Shown one piece after another: positions 33,832 through 45,795 of a DNA stretch of 64,000 nt. The stretch spans positions 24,251,146 through 24,315,145 of the forward strand of contig NC_052399.1 of assembly GCF_009389715.1 (NCBI RefSeq). Reading direction: 5' to 3'. The position numbers were made by a program, and so were the translations under genes. The notes beneath the pieces are model-generated. The model made no database searches. It worked only from the letters and a program-made list of their open reading frames with translations, and was not told where the DNA came from. This DNA comes from Phoenix dactylifera (taxonomy: Eukaryota; Streptophyta; Magnoliopsida; Arecales; Arecaceae). Every line of letters begins with the position of its first letter. Position 1 is the stretch's first letter.

Positions 33832-36000
33832 ATACCAATAAGATGGTAGTATGGTTGCTAGTACTAGTACTTAAATCCTTGGCTTCAATAATAGGACTAA
33901 AGCCTTTGGAACCAGAAAATGATTTATGACATGTAGGAGAAATGTGCTCGATTGTAATCATGGGAAGAATAAATGAGCGACAAAATGTTACCAATTCTAC
34001 CTATTTCCTAACCTTTTTTTGGTAGGATAATACATGCATATCTTTCATTAATGATGGTTTCTTTGATAAGGTCAACTATTTTTCATACTGTATTTGATTT
34101 TCGGAATATTTAGTATAAAAAACAAAAATTTCTATGCTAACAACTCTGATAATTGACTATTGTCATCACATGAGTGCAATGCAACTACATACATGTTGAA
34201 ACTTCATTCCCTTCTTCACATGCTTATATTTTCAAGTTCCAATCATGTGCATTGCATTGAACAAAACTAATAAAACTATAAGTTAGACCTATTTGTCATT
34301 TTGGAAGCTATGCTACGCTACGCCGAAGCTTGATATCCTCCTACAATATGCTATATTACATTAAGAATCATATATTGCCTAGATGACTAAGTATATGTTT
34401 GAAAGGATGTTTTCTGTAGCTCAGATCATAAATAATTGAGCTTCGCAAATATCAACAGCACAAACTCTTCCTTCCTTAGCATGTTTCCATCTTGTAATTT
34501 GTTTTCTTTCCTCCTACATTACTTGATGTCATTCAAGAAATTTTGAGAACTCATGTTCCCTAGCATCTTTAACCATAGGCCTTGCTTTTAAAATTGTTAC
34601 ATGTTCACATATTTTAGCTAACATCTAACAATTATCTTGAGCCCTGAGCCTTCAACTAGGAACCTTTCTTATGTCTCTATGGTGTCAAAATCTCATCAGT
34701 TTTCTCATCGACCTAGAATATTGTGGATAAAGCATCTAGATGATTAAATCTAGGATATTTTGGTTACTTGTTCAAATATTGCATACTAGTTGCTATGAGT
34801 ATCAAGACATTTTCTTACTACCATTGATATTAGTGTAGTGCCTTAGTGAAAGATAGGCTGTCATCCATACAAGAAGATGATGTACAACATTGCTTTCCAA
34901 GCTAGTGGAGAGCTAGTCAGATTTACCTTAATGAAAAATTCTTGTTTCAGGACCAAACACAAACTTCTTGTGATTTATAATTTTAGAAGGTGGTGAAATA
35001 TACGTTGAGCCGTGAATTAGAGATAAAACATAAAGGTTGCATTGCTAATCTTTATCAGCAACAATCTACTTTTGGATATAAAATATAATTGCTTCTACCT
35101 TACTAGAAGCTTTCTATCATCTTGGAATGCGGGTGGCAACATAGACTATTTGTTTGGCTACCTCCAAGTAGTAATTTGAGCTTTGAAGTAGCTTAGGTGG
35201 TCCTGAGGTTTTATTATCTGACAGTTAAAGAACAATTTGTCTGAATTTTTTTTGTAGTTGTAAAATTTGAGCTTGTCAGTGTAGTGTGGTGCACTTGGGT
35301 GGTATTCATGTATTATTTTAATATTTGGTCAATTCCTTTTCAGGATTCATTGCAAAGTAGATGCTTCTTGCTCCGTCAACTGGTAAACTCAGAATGAACA
35401 CATTGCATTCCCCAAGATTAAGGCTTAGTGCCTTTTGCCATGGTTGCTATCTCCCGAAGCAACAGAAGTTTGTGACTTTACCCTGAAGTCTATAAAAGTT
35501 AATCTGCAGTCTGATATGCTTTTTGCTACAAAAAATCAAACAGCACAGCTACTGATTTAGGACTGTATGCACTGGTTTATCAGTTTTGGCTGATTGTATT
35601 AGTTTTAAACACTAATCAGTCACTCTTGCATTCAAAAGTTTTTTTTCCTTGCATAGATGCAACATGCTTATTCAGTAAATAATAATAAAGATCATGAAGT
35701 AATTGGGAATGGGGAAATAAGGCTTATTGCTTAACATCAGAGAAATATTTCTGATATATGGCTTCTGTTCACCAGTCTAGCATGTTGTCAAGGTCCTTGA
35801 AGTATAGTTGCAACTTGCAAGTGCATACGCAACTAGATTTTCATCCAAGCTTTCTGATTTTGACACTATTTATCAGATGTGCAGTTTTATAGTTTCATCT
35901 TAGCTGCATTTATACTTATTTTTAACTTCACTTGGCATCTCATTTCTCTTATATCATATGATTTTTTGTATTTTTCTCGTCCATTTTTTTTAAATTTTCT
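33832..36000. other. Duplicated non-coding segment, second copy of 26330-28010
   Basis: It follows the first copy in order, ending at CTTATATCATATGATTTTTTGTATT (35950-35975). That is exactly where the first copy enters the phytocyanin pseudogene exon. The exon itself is not recognisable here. Confidence 0.6.
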
Positions 36001-38830
36001 GATGTCTTTTTATCAGTGTGGCATTAGGATTAAAAACAAAGACATCTTTATTCTTCAAAAAGAATCAATGCTGAGTTTTCATGTGGTGTGCCGTTGTCAG
36101 AATTCATAAGGCACCTTTTGTGGTATCTTGTGACCTATAAAATTGTAGAACATCTGGTAACTAGTTACAAAATACTTATCTTTGTTAAATTTTTTTTGCC
36201 AAGTTATTCAGTCCTATCATTGTGCTATAATTTCTGGTGTACAACTTCTTGAAGTCGGAAGAGTAACAGCTTTCTTTACCAAAGTGATGCCTTTGGTACT
36301 GTATATAGTCATAGCCAAACTCATTATTGGTGCAACTGCTTGTTTCATTATGTTCTTTCGCCTGCATTATTTTTGTCTTCATGGATTTCTTTATCCTAGA
36401 TTCATATTAAAATTCCTAGTCATGGTGACTCTGAAGACGGGATTTCAGTTATGAGAATGTACCACAGATTGATTTAGTAAATCAGAAACTTGTTATTGTC
36501 AATACAATTCGATATGTTTTAGAGAATGGCATTCGAAAAGAACCAGAAGGAAAAAGAAACTTGTGAAAAAGTTCCTATGAAGTTCATTAGTGAAAAACAT
36601 CTGCCGGCGTTGCATTATGGGACTCTGCTTCTGTTGGTCCTCATCAGCTTTTCTCGTGAATGTATCTATACAAGGAATGTATCATATACTCATCCTACAA
36701 AAAAAAAATCTTCTGCAGTTGATATATGTAAGTGAAAATTTTCGCAACACTGACAGAACTAACCACATGTAATGAACAAAATGTCAGAATGTCGTCATCA
36801 ATTTAGAAGCACCATGGAGATAATCCAAGCAGCAAAATCTAAACATTCAATCATCATAAAATCATAAAACTTTATCATGTAGGAACTAAATGCTAATGTT
36901 ACTGGTTGCACATAACCTCTTGCTAATTATGGTTTACACCATGCTTCGTAACGTCAGTTGATTCGATAGCATGTATGCAATCTTGAGGATGACGGATCCA
37001 GTATAACGTTGTGCCTGAAAAGGGAGAACTTTATCTGATTCTATGCATTCATTGAGTTTGAAAATGGAGAAATTTATCTGACACTTAGCAATAAAAATCG
37101 ACACATTATTCTCGTGCAGGTTTAATGTATCTTTTTGTTTCTAAATTTACCTTGAAATTAAAAATTTGAAGTGCTAGGAAACTCAAGAACATCTCTTACC
37201 ATAATAATGAATATTTGTCTCTTGTCAAGTTCATTTGCTTGCTGGTTAACATGTGGGATGAAAATTGCTGAGTTGATGTGTCAAACACTGTCTGGACTTT
37301 TTAGTTGCAACCTACTAAATTACACTGGTTTATCAAGTTGGCTCTTCCAAGCACGTCAGAGAAGGAAGCCCACCGACTAATGGGAGATGTTATGGAGGAA
37401 GTACTTTTGGTGATCTTTCCATGCTGCATGTTGAATCCCTGAAACAGTGGTGAAGGTAAACTTTGTAGATCGATCTGTTAATAATGGAGACTTGACTTTT
37501 CTGAAAACCTATTTAGTAAAGACAATCTTCAAAGTAGCATGTTGTTTCTAGTGCAAATCAAATATGTAGTTGATCTTGGAAAATCTAGAGCCTGCTGGTC
37601 TGTGCATCATCGCATAAAAAAATTGAGGGAACTGTTGGTTAAGAGGCTTGAAACCCATTTTAGTGAAATGATAAAGAGGGCTGCTCAATGGATTTCAATA
37701 TAGGACAATACATTCTTATATAGTTGAACTGCTTGGTATCATAATCAGTTGTGATGTTCTCAATGCCACAGGTTCCCCAAACTCTGATGGATTTAATAAA
37801 ATCGCAGCTGCATTTCATTTTGCTGTTATGTCTTTTCTTTTAATGAAACTAGCTAATCTGAGCCTAGCTGAGGTCTCATTTTGGAGAAATTCCATCCCGT
37901 TGTGCATCTGCTATTTGCTTTACATGAGCTAAGGGATGGATGCTGTGAGCCAAGTTTATGTAAATGATCCTTCACTCCTTTTTAGTGCAAACTAGGGTGA
38001 TGGAAGAAGAATCTGAGTTAGCTATCAAAAGTTCTGATCTATAATTCCTCTTTTCAACAGGGCAACCAAGGTTACGGAAGTGGTTTTTCCTGGGTAGAAA
38101 GTTATGCTACTAACTTCTGTGAATTAATATGAGGTAACCTTACTTGTGTTCATTTCGTTCTTCTACAAACAAGCCTATGATGTAGCACCTAGACTTTTTT
38201 TTAAAAAAAAAAAACAAAGAAAAAACAATGCGCATTGAATTGATTAAACGATCTAGGGGTTGTGATTATAATAACAAATTAATAATGCTATATATTTTTC
38301 ACAAATCAAAGCATTGGCTCCCACCCTAGGAATTCTTTCTCATGCAAAGGTTCCAAAATGCGAATTAGAATAATTTCAACAAGTGTTTTATTGGCGTAGA
38401 AATATCTCATGTCGAGTTGAAGTGTTGGACAACTTCATTTTCCTACTCTGGAACAAGAAAGGAAAATAGATAAAAGGTGGGGTAAATGGCTCGGTACTTT
38501 GTACGAACAGATGGGCCTCGCAATTTGGGTGGCCCAGGTCCCCTTGAGCCCGGTTCCAGTTGGGGAGGCCGGTGGATGCTTTATGAACCGACCCAGGTGC
38601 AACCCATCTAGAAATTGTCCCGAAACCGAGCTAGGGCTTTCGCTCATTACCATCTCGGGGTCTGAAAGATCCCGAAGCCAACGGCTTGGCTCTCGCTCTC
38701 CCTATGAATTCTTCAACCCTAGATCAGATTGAGGTGCCGATTCCAACACGTAAAAATTCTTCCTCTTTTTCTTCTTCTTCTTCTTCTTCTTGATTTGCGC
38801 AAGTTTGGAAAGATCTCATCTAGGGATCTA
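36001..38830. other. Spacer upstream of F-box gene
   Basis: The open frames at 36182-36454, 36526-36735 and 37171-37380 show no recognised family. 38480-38740 is GC-richer DNA just upstream of the F-box leader. A CTT repeat lies at 38771-38791. No RNA gene or intact transposon was seen. Confidence 0.45.
38771..38791. repeat. (CTT)7 microsatellite in F-box gene leader/promoter
   Basis: An uninterrupted CTT repeat lies 100 bp upstream of the F-box start codon, in a pyrimidine-rich context that may be the transcribed leader. Confidence 0.9.
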
Positions 38831-38862
38831 AAGTTTCGATCTTTCGCCACTGTTCCATTATC

Positions 38863-38872
38863 CTAGGGTTTC
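38863..38872 (+). promoter_or_regulatory. Telo-box-like motif before F-box gene
   Basis: CTAGGGTTTC, with the AGGGTTT telo-box core, lies about 20 bp upstream of the ATG at 38891. It is comparable to the motif before NUP35. Confidence 0.35.
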
Positions 38873-38890
38873 GAGAATTAGGTTTTATTG

Positions 38891-39979
38891 ATGGAGAGAT
38901 TCGGGGACGACTTGCTAGGGTTCGTGCTGAAGAGGGTCACCGATAGAAGAGACCGCCAATCTTGCTCGGAGGTCTCGAGGCAGTGGGCGAGAGTGGAGGG
39001 CCTCACCCGCGCTTCTCTTCGAGTCCTCGAACCTGCATTCATGCCTTCTTTCCTCCCAAGGTTCCCGAATCTAGTAACCCTCGAGACCGGCAAGAGAATT
39101 CCTGATTTCAGCCTTGAGACCGTGGCGACAACGTGCCCCAATCTCCGAACGCTCAACCTGAATGTCCATCTAAACCTCATGGCGTCTCGAGAATTCGAGG
39201 AATCGGAATTGGATGATGTCAGTGATAATGGGTTGCGTGCCGTTGCTGCCGGGTGCCGGCAGCTGATGAATGTCACCCTAAGAAGGAGAAAAGGAATCGC
39301 AGATGTCGGTGTGATTGCCCTAGCAAGGAATGCCAGGAATTTATCAGTTCTTGATCTGTCATGGTGTGATAGCATCACCAATATGGCGCTCAGCGCGATT
39401 AGCATGCTGAGCTCGTTGACAGTTTTGTGCCTCCAAGGATGCACCTTGGTGACAGATTTGGGCTTGTGTTATTTGGCCATGGGATCGTCGTCGAGAACTC
39501 TAAGGAAACTGGATCTCTCTGAATGCCATCAGATTACAGATACTGGTGTCTGTATGTTGTCGGAGATGTCTGGTTTGCAGGAATTGAATCTGGCAGAGTG
39601 TGGCTCAGCAATTACTGACATAGGTGGTGTTGCCCTTGCTGCGGTTCATAGTCTCGCGAGATTGGATTTGTCATACATCATCAATCTATCAGATGTGACA
39701 CTCTTTGCTGTGGCTCGGAACTGCAGGAATCTGGTGAAGATGAATGTGGCAGGTTGCGAACTGATCACTGGTGAGGGGATCCGATCATTCTCAGGCCACG
39801 GATCGTTGGAGATCCTTGTGTTAGTTTCTTGTTGTAATGTCTCTGCTGATGATGTTGAGCATACAGTGTTGGCCTGTCGGTCTTTGAGGTATGTGGGGTT
39901 GGATGGGGCACTAAGGGGCTGGATGTCGTCTTCAGTGCAGGAGAAGCTTAGTCAGATGTGCAGGATAGATTGGTTCTGA
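38891..39979 (+). CDS. F-box/LRR-repeat protein (FBL family), single exon
   Basis: An intronless frame of 362 residues starts at the ATG 38891 (MERFGDDLL). Residues 1-45 are an F-box-like helix bundle (GDDLLGFVLKRVTDRRDRQS, CSEVSRQWARVEGLTR) that would bind SKP1 in an SCF ubiquitin ligase. Residues about 60-340 are cysteine-containing LRRs of the kind in FBL proteins, for example LSVLDLSWCDSITNMALSAI, LTVLCLQGCTLVTDLGLCYL, LRKLDLSECHQITDTGV, LQELNLAECGSAITDIGG and LVKMNVAGCELITGEGI. It ends MCRIDWF. The LRR face would select the substrate, which cannot be told from sequence. The frame has strong codon structure and no disruptions. The exact orthologue was not recognised. Confidence 0.9.
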   Translation: MERFGDDLLGFVLKRVTDRRDRQSCSEVSRQWARVEGLTRASLRVLEPAFMPSFLPRFPNLVTLETGKRIPDFSLETVATTCPNLRTLNLNVHLNLMASREFEESELDDVSDNGLRAVAAGCRQLMNVTLRRRKGIADVGVIALARNARNLSVLDLSWCDSITNMALSAISMLSSLTVLCLQGCTLVTDLGLCYLAMGSSSRTLRKLDLSECHQITDTGVCMLSEMSGLQELNLAECGSAITDIGGVALAAVHSLARLDLSYIINLSDVTLFAVARNCRNLVKMNVAGCELITGEGIRSFSGHGSLEILVLVSCCNVSADDVEHTVLACRSLRYVGLDGALRGWMSSSVQEKLSQMCRIDWF

Positions 39980-42900
39980 GAGGCCGATCCAATGACTTGT
40001 GTTGGTTGTTGGATGTCTGCACCTTGAAGTCTCATATTTTTTTCTTCTATTTATCTTTTGAATTTTCATGATCTTTTCTGTTTATTGGGTCCACATTTCT
40101 ATACAGTTGCAAGTTAATTGGATGATTTTTAGCAAAATACAAATTTTATCTTCTGTAGATTGATTAATGATGCAGTTACTGGATTTATGTCATGAAGGTT
40201 ATAGTTATGAAGAGGACTTACAAGTTCGATGTTCTTGCATGGCTGGTGGTACTGAAAGTCTAAGCAGTGGTGTTTCAACATTGCAAGACTGTGGCATCAC
40301 TCTTTCATGAACATCTTTATAAGAAGTCTTCTCTGTTTTCTATCACCATGATATATTATTAATTCAGTCTTTTAGTATGGAACTTGTTAGAAGTAGGTAA
40401 TACTACGCCTTTATTTATTGATGCTACACTTATGTTCATGAATGTGTGAAGTGTGAGTCCATTTGCCATTTGTGCCAAGGCCTGCACAAAAATTGGGGGT
40501 TGGCTGTTGTGCACATGGCACGTATATGATAAGCATTTATTGGCGTGTGCATATTTTAAATGCAGTTGATATTGTAGTAGTAGATTTATTGTTCACTTTG
40601 CTTTTTATATTTTGTTCTTATGATAAACTGGAATGCCTCATCGTATCAGATTTGAATTTGCTTCATGGATGTTACTTGGGTCTCAGTTTTATTAGAATTG
40701 TTTCTATAAATTTTTTTAGTTCTGCTCTCTGGTTCATAAATATTTAGCTTAGGCATACTATATTGTCAAGATGCAATCACTCAGTGTGTTAGTTGGATGG
40801 GCGATAGTATTGTTCATGAAGCTGAATCGTATTGTTGGCTGTAGCTGTGACATGGCATTGTTCATGGATATTGTTAAGAGCAAAATCATGTAATGGTCAT
40901 GCATCAATCATCAATTTCAGCACTTAGAACTGCCCTATATATCTCATTAAGCAGAAGTGGAGGCTTGAAATGTTCATCTTTATTTTTTGTTTTTCTTCAA
41001 AAAGAAGAAGAAGATCTTTTGACTCCTATCAAGTAATCTTGTGGGTTCTTGGTTTTTCTCAATCATGTCTTGTTGGCTCTTCTGTTCTTTCTTTGGACTA
41101 GTTGAACGGTGTCTACTTGAGCTTATAGTGTTGTCTTACAGTGTTACCTTTTCAGCTTGGTGTAGAACTAGGATAATAGGCCATTTATATATAATTACTT
41201 GACATCATGGCATTGGATTCTTAGTGCTAGTCCATTCATGACAAATATATAAACCTATTGCAGGTTGAAGGAATGGGTGGGACATTGGGTATTGGGAAAA
41301 ATGAAATTTGTTTTGCTCCTTCTCCTTTTCATTGTGCGATCATTATTTTGTAGTATAAATGTTCAGTATAACTTGGATATAACATCCTTTACTTTATGAC
41401 ATGCATCCAACTTTTAAGAACTATACCTGTATGAAGATTTGAAGAGATTTGTTGAAGAGCTAAACATGTGCATATTTGTGAATTCAACCATTCAGCTTTA
41501 TTTCTTTTTTAGAACATTAAAATCATGTCGAAAAGGATTGACATCCTCTTTTAGACTATACTTGACTAGCACTTAGTGCAATTTTTAGGTCTTGAATTTA
41601 ACTTTGCATGTATAGCTTTGTATATCCTGAAAGTTCGGGACTTTCACTTGCTCCAAAAGTGGATTGTTATATTCCATATATTTGTTATGCCTTACTTGAA
41701 AATGTTTGTAGCTCTTTTTCTTGAGAGGATATGAGCAATTCACATGAATATGCAGTTATGGTAAATATCATAATTTGCACTGCACAATATTTTCTGCATG
41801 AACTCTATTTTTTTTCTATTTTAACAATTGTCGTACAACTAAAAAAATTGTCATCCATCCGTGCGAATTGGGTATAGCCTATTTTGCTGCAATTCAAAAT
41901 GCAGATTGGACACGATTTAGTGGATTATGCATCTTATTGATTTTATTATATGTTAGTAGAAATATTATTTTTGAGTTTTTATTAAATGATATGTAAATTT
42001 TCCATGTTGTTCACACTTTCTGGTATTTTTATCATATGTCCTTTTCCTCATACTTATTTTATCTTTTTATTCTTAATATCTGTGAAATTCTGAACACACT
42101 TGCAAGGACTTAACCATGCATTGTGAATGCTCGGTGGGTAAGAATCCACCCCTGGTTGCTTGACTTACAAAATTTCGTGCCTTCGTATTTACTCTTCTTT
42201 GTTAATAAGTTGCATTGCAGAGAAAAATCCTGTGTTGAGCTAAAAAAAAAGTGAAAGGAAGGTGGTGGGGTGAAAAGCACTTCGAATCGCTTTTCTTGTT
42301 AAGTGAGAAAAAACATGGCTGGAAAAAAGTGGCTGGAGAAAAAAAGGGCTATCATAGCTAGTCGTGTGTCGAAATGGGACAGAGATAGTTTGTCAATCAA
42401 CCACCTCTCCTCCCCTGACCAGAAAGCGGATCTGATCTCAAAAGCCAGAAAGCCACTGTCTCTATCTCCATAGCCGACAGCCTCTCTCTTCTCTGTCCTC
42501 AAGCACCACCTTCCCTAAAGCTGCCTTTTCTCTAACCCTTCCCTTCCCTTAAAAGCCGAAACCACAATCATTCTCTTTATTCTACAATCTTGGAACAGGA
42601 ACTATGCTGTCTTGAAGGTGATGAAGCTCTTGTTCTTCTAGTGATTCAAGCAAAATTTGGTGACCTCCTAGCTACAGGTCATAGGCAATTCATTCATCTA
42701 GACCTTTGTTTTACTCCTTTTGTATTTTGTTCTGAGGATGATGAAACTCGTGTGCGAGTAATTCAAAAGGCAAAATTCTATTCCTCCTAAGTACAGCTTG
42801 TTGACAATTCATTTGTTTAGAGAAGATAGGGTGTTCATTCCAAACGAAGAGTCAAAAGGTCAGGTTGTAGAGCGTGTGCTCGTCACTAGGTTGTAATAAG

Positions 42901-42980
42901 TTTGCCCATGCTATACAAGCCATCAAGCCAATGGTGGCAGGTTGTTAGCTTCCCAATTTGTGCGTGAGATCTTGACATCA
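39980..42980. other. F-box gene 3' flank and spacer
   Basis: No gene was recognised. 42260-42600 is a transcription-leader-like stretch rich in CCTTCCC/CTCTCT words, but no coding frame follows. 42617-42825 holds two diverged tandem copies of an approximately 120-bp sequence (see findings). Confidence 0.4.
42617..42825 (+). repeat. Diverged ~120-bp tandem duplication
   Basis: GAAGGTGATGAAGCTCTTGT...GTGATTCAAGCAAAATT...CTAGCTACAG...GCAATTCATTCATCTAGA is repeated as GAGGATGATGAAACTCGTGT...GTAATTCAAAAGGCAAAATT...CTAAGTACAG...ACAATTCATTTGTTTAGA. Frames differ between copies, so protein coding is doubtful. Confidence 0.65.
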
Positions 42981-42984
42981 GATT

Positions 42985-43385
42985 GTGTTTGGTTCATCGA
43001 AAAAGAAAGAAGAAAAGGATGGTTAACCAAAAAATAAAAAAAAAATTCTTATTTGATTGGAGTTTTTAAAAGAGAGATGAAAACGTAACATTTTTATGAA
43101 AATAATATTTTTATATTTTATGAAAAAAATATATAAAAGACATGGAGAGCTATTTTTTGCTGGTTATAAAGTGAGGGTTTTTTTTTCAAAAATATTTTTA
43201 AGCTAGCAAAATTTATGGATAAGATTTTTTTTTCTTATTAAGGATATAATAGGTATTTTATATAACTTTCTTAGAAAAGTAGATGCTCAACCAAATATAA
43301 GGCATTTTAAAATGTATTATTTTTTCATGATAAATCAAATATGTCAAAATTATTTTTTAAAATAAAAATATTTCAATGAAAATTT
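42985..43385 (+). repeat. AT-rich inverted-end repeat, family B copy 2
   Basis: It matches 20040-20412 in order and orientation. GTTTGGTTCATCGAAAAA at about 42988 and the complement of TTTGATTTATCATGAAAAA near 43322-43340 could be the terminal inverted repeats. It is non-coding. Confidence 0.55.
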
Positions 43386-43663
43386 TTTTTCTTTGCATAT
43401 TAAATAAGTCCAAAATGCTAGTCATGTGTTTCTAAGTTGTGTACTAACCTTTAGTGAGATATTAGTTTACTTGACGGTTGTCAAGAATTGAGATTGAAGT
43501 ACCTTTCTAGAAGAAATTTTGCTTGACAAAAGAAAGTCGTTGATGCATTTGCTCTTTTCAAGTACATGGCTATTCTATATAATGGGATAAAATTATCAGA
43601 TTTTGATTGGAATAAAGTCGCTAAATTTTCTTGTGTTTCATTCTTTTGCGGAAACGAATGGGT

Positions 43664-43875
43664 GTCATCAATTAAATTGTACATCCTTCAGTGTTGCCTA
43701 TTTTCTTAAAACCAATGCCCGTGTCCTAGTTAGTTGGCAGAGGAAGATTCGAACTACCTAGTAGGCTTCCACGGAAAGGTTAGATTCGATCCATTCTTTA
43801 TCTGGCAGTAGGAGATGAGCGGTCATCAATTAAATTGTACATCCTTCAGTGTTGCCTATTTTCTTAAAACCAATG
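43664..43875. repeat. Identical 54-bp direct repeats flanking a 104-bp insert
   Basis: The sequence beginning GTCATCAATTAAATTGTACA and ending AAAACCAATG occurs at 43664-43717 and 43822-43875 without a mismatch. The 104-bp middle is unique and contains GATTCGAACTACC and TTAGATTCGATCC, which resemble RNA polymerase III B boxes. Confidence 0.9.
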
Positions 43876-45394
43876 TGAACTACAATTCAACCAGTATGAT
43901 TCTAAATTCGATCGTCATAGCAAAGGAGCAAGCATCTTTGCATCTTTCGTGCCTGTAAGTAAAGACGAGAAATCACATGCATTGAAGTCGTGCATCTCTT
44001 AAGCGATGGACATTCTCGGTTCCTCAAAAGAAGTATTTCAGTTGGGACCCTGTTTTTTAATCATTTCACGTACAATTTGCGAAATCTAGTGGATCCCTGA
44101 GGGATTAGGCTACTGCAGTCGAACGAGAAGGTGCTCCCACGCCACAGGCAGTTTCTAAGGAAGACACTCTTGGGCAAAATTGTTGTTTTCTATTGTCTGC
44201 GACTGCATGTACTTGTCCACCATCAACTTTGGATTCGGATCCTCTCCGGTCTAGGGTCATGGGAGAGAGCTTGTCTTCCGATCTTAGCCATTTATGATTT
44301 GCATGATGATGGTGATTGGATACAGTCTACAACATCTGATGGGGCTCATTCAATTACGTCCATCATGCTAGTCATGGACTGTTGTGATTGGAAGGCATAC
44401 TCTCTGCAGCTCAAGACTGGTTGGAGAAGATCCCAATCCAATAACTTTAGTAGCTGGCCTATACTTTTTGTACCTAACCATCAATCATTTTACAAACCAG
44501 CTAAAATCTAATCAACTATGAACAATGAGAGATTTATCTATACTATAATTATTCAAGTTAAGATTTTTAACACGACATCATATAAGAGCCAAATATAGAA
44601 TCTTTGGTCGCTAAGCAAAGAGATGCGGCTACTAACTAGATGAACTCAGCATTATTCTTGTTTTCTGCATTTTTTCTATTAATTACCGATATTTGCCACT
44701 CATGTAGTTTATTTTTATTTTTTACTCTTGTTGAACATCATAACCCTTTGTCATCATCAGAAGTTCCAAAAAACTTACAGACAATTTTTTAGATAAGAAA
44801 AAGGTTTGGTCTGTTCCGTCGTTGATTGTTTTTTTTATCATTGAGTATTTTGATGAAAAAAAAAAAAGAGCAGCACCAAAGGTCCCTGAACAAGTTTAAC
44901 TTACCGAACGAATTCATCTTCCTTATTGGTGTTTTTACCCTCGAGTAAAAAGGATGCTGGCTCGGAAACTTCCTCCCATCTCGTTGTCATCTCTGCAATT
45001 TCGTGACGTGGAGACGATGCAGGGGGACCCACACCCTACCCTTCACCCATTCACCCCTAGGCTCCCATGGGGCCCCCGAGGAAACTTACCTAACCTTGGT
45101 CACTTGGAATTCCTCGGGTCCACATCATTCGAGGGCACGCGTCCCCCTCGACCTCCAGATGCGTGGTCATTCGTCTGGGCCCACGCGTTTCTTTCAGACT
45201 CCCATCTCCGGATAACTCTGAATCCTATAATTCACGCCTTCACCGTGTCTCGATATGCAAGTATACTTTTTGTCCACCGTACGGCTACACCGCATATACT
45301 ATAAAGAGACTCGAGCCGTACAACAAATGGGCGTTTCTTATTCTTATTGGTTCAATGTTGGTTGCGAAGTCAGTTCTATTGCTATTATATTATT

Positions 45395-45795
45395 AGAAAT
45401 TTTTTTACATGAATATTTTTTTCTAAAAATTAAAATTAGTGTGAATATTTTCTTAAAATTTATATTTATTTTTTATCTTCATAAAATATTATTTTTACAC
45501 AAATATCCCTAATATTTTTGCACAAATAAAATAAAATTTTAAAATTATTTTTTTGTCCTCCATCACGATCGCTTTATAAATGTTTCTGTTTGCACATCTA
45601 CCCATTAACGGTATTTTAGTTATTTTAATTTAAAACTGTTAATTTTTTTATGGCGTTGGATAGCGTGGATACATATGAAAAAATAATAAAAAAAATAGCA
45701 AAACAAATGTTTTATATGGGTATACATGCAAATACTAATTTTAGAAGAATATTCATGTAAAGTTAGATATTTATGAAAGTATTTATGCAAAAAAA
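45395..45795 (+). repeat. MITE-like AT-rich repeat, copy B
   Basis: It matches the reverse complement of 17655-18075. Its own ends are inverted copies of each other: TTACATGAATATTTTTTTCT near 45404, and near 45765 the complement CTTTACATGAATATTCTTCT. This supports a foldback or MITE transposon. No transposase. Confidence 0.65.

Noticed and set aside
38878..39444. 188-codon minus-strand frame
   Set aside because: It is opposite the F-box/LRR gene, whose plus-strand frame has a full family pattern.
44131..44511. 126-codon plus-strand frame
   Set aside because: No family signature or GC shift. It is probably chance or old repeat DNA.
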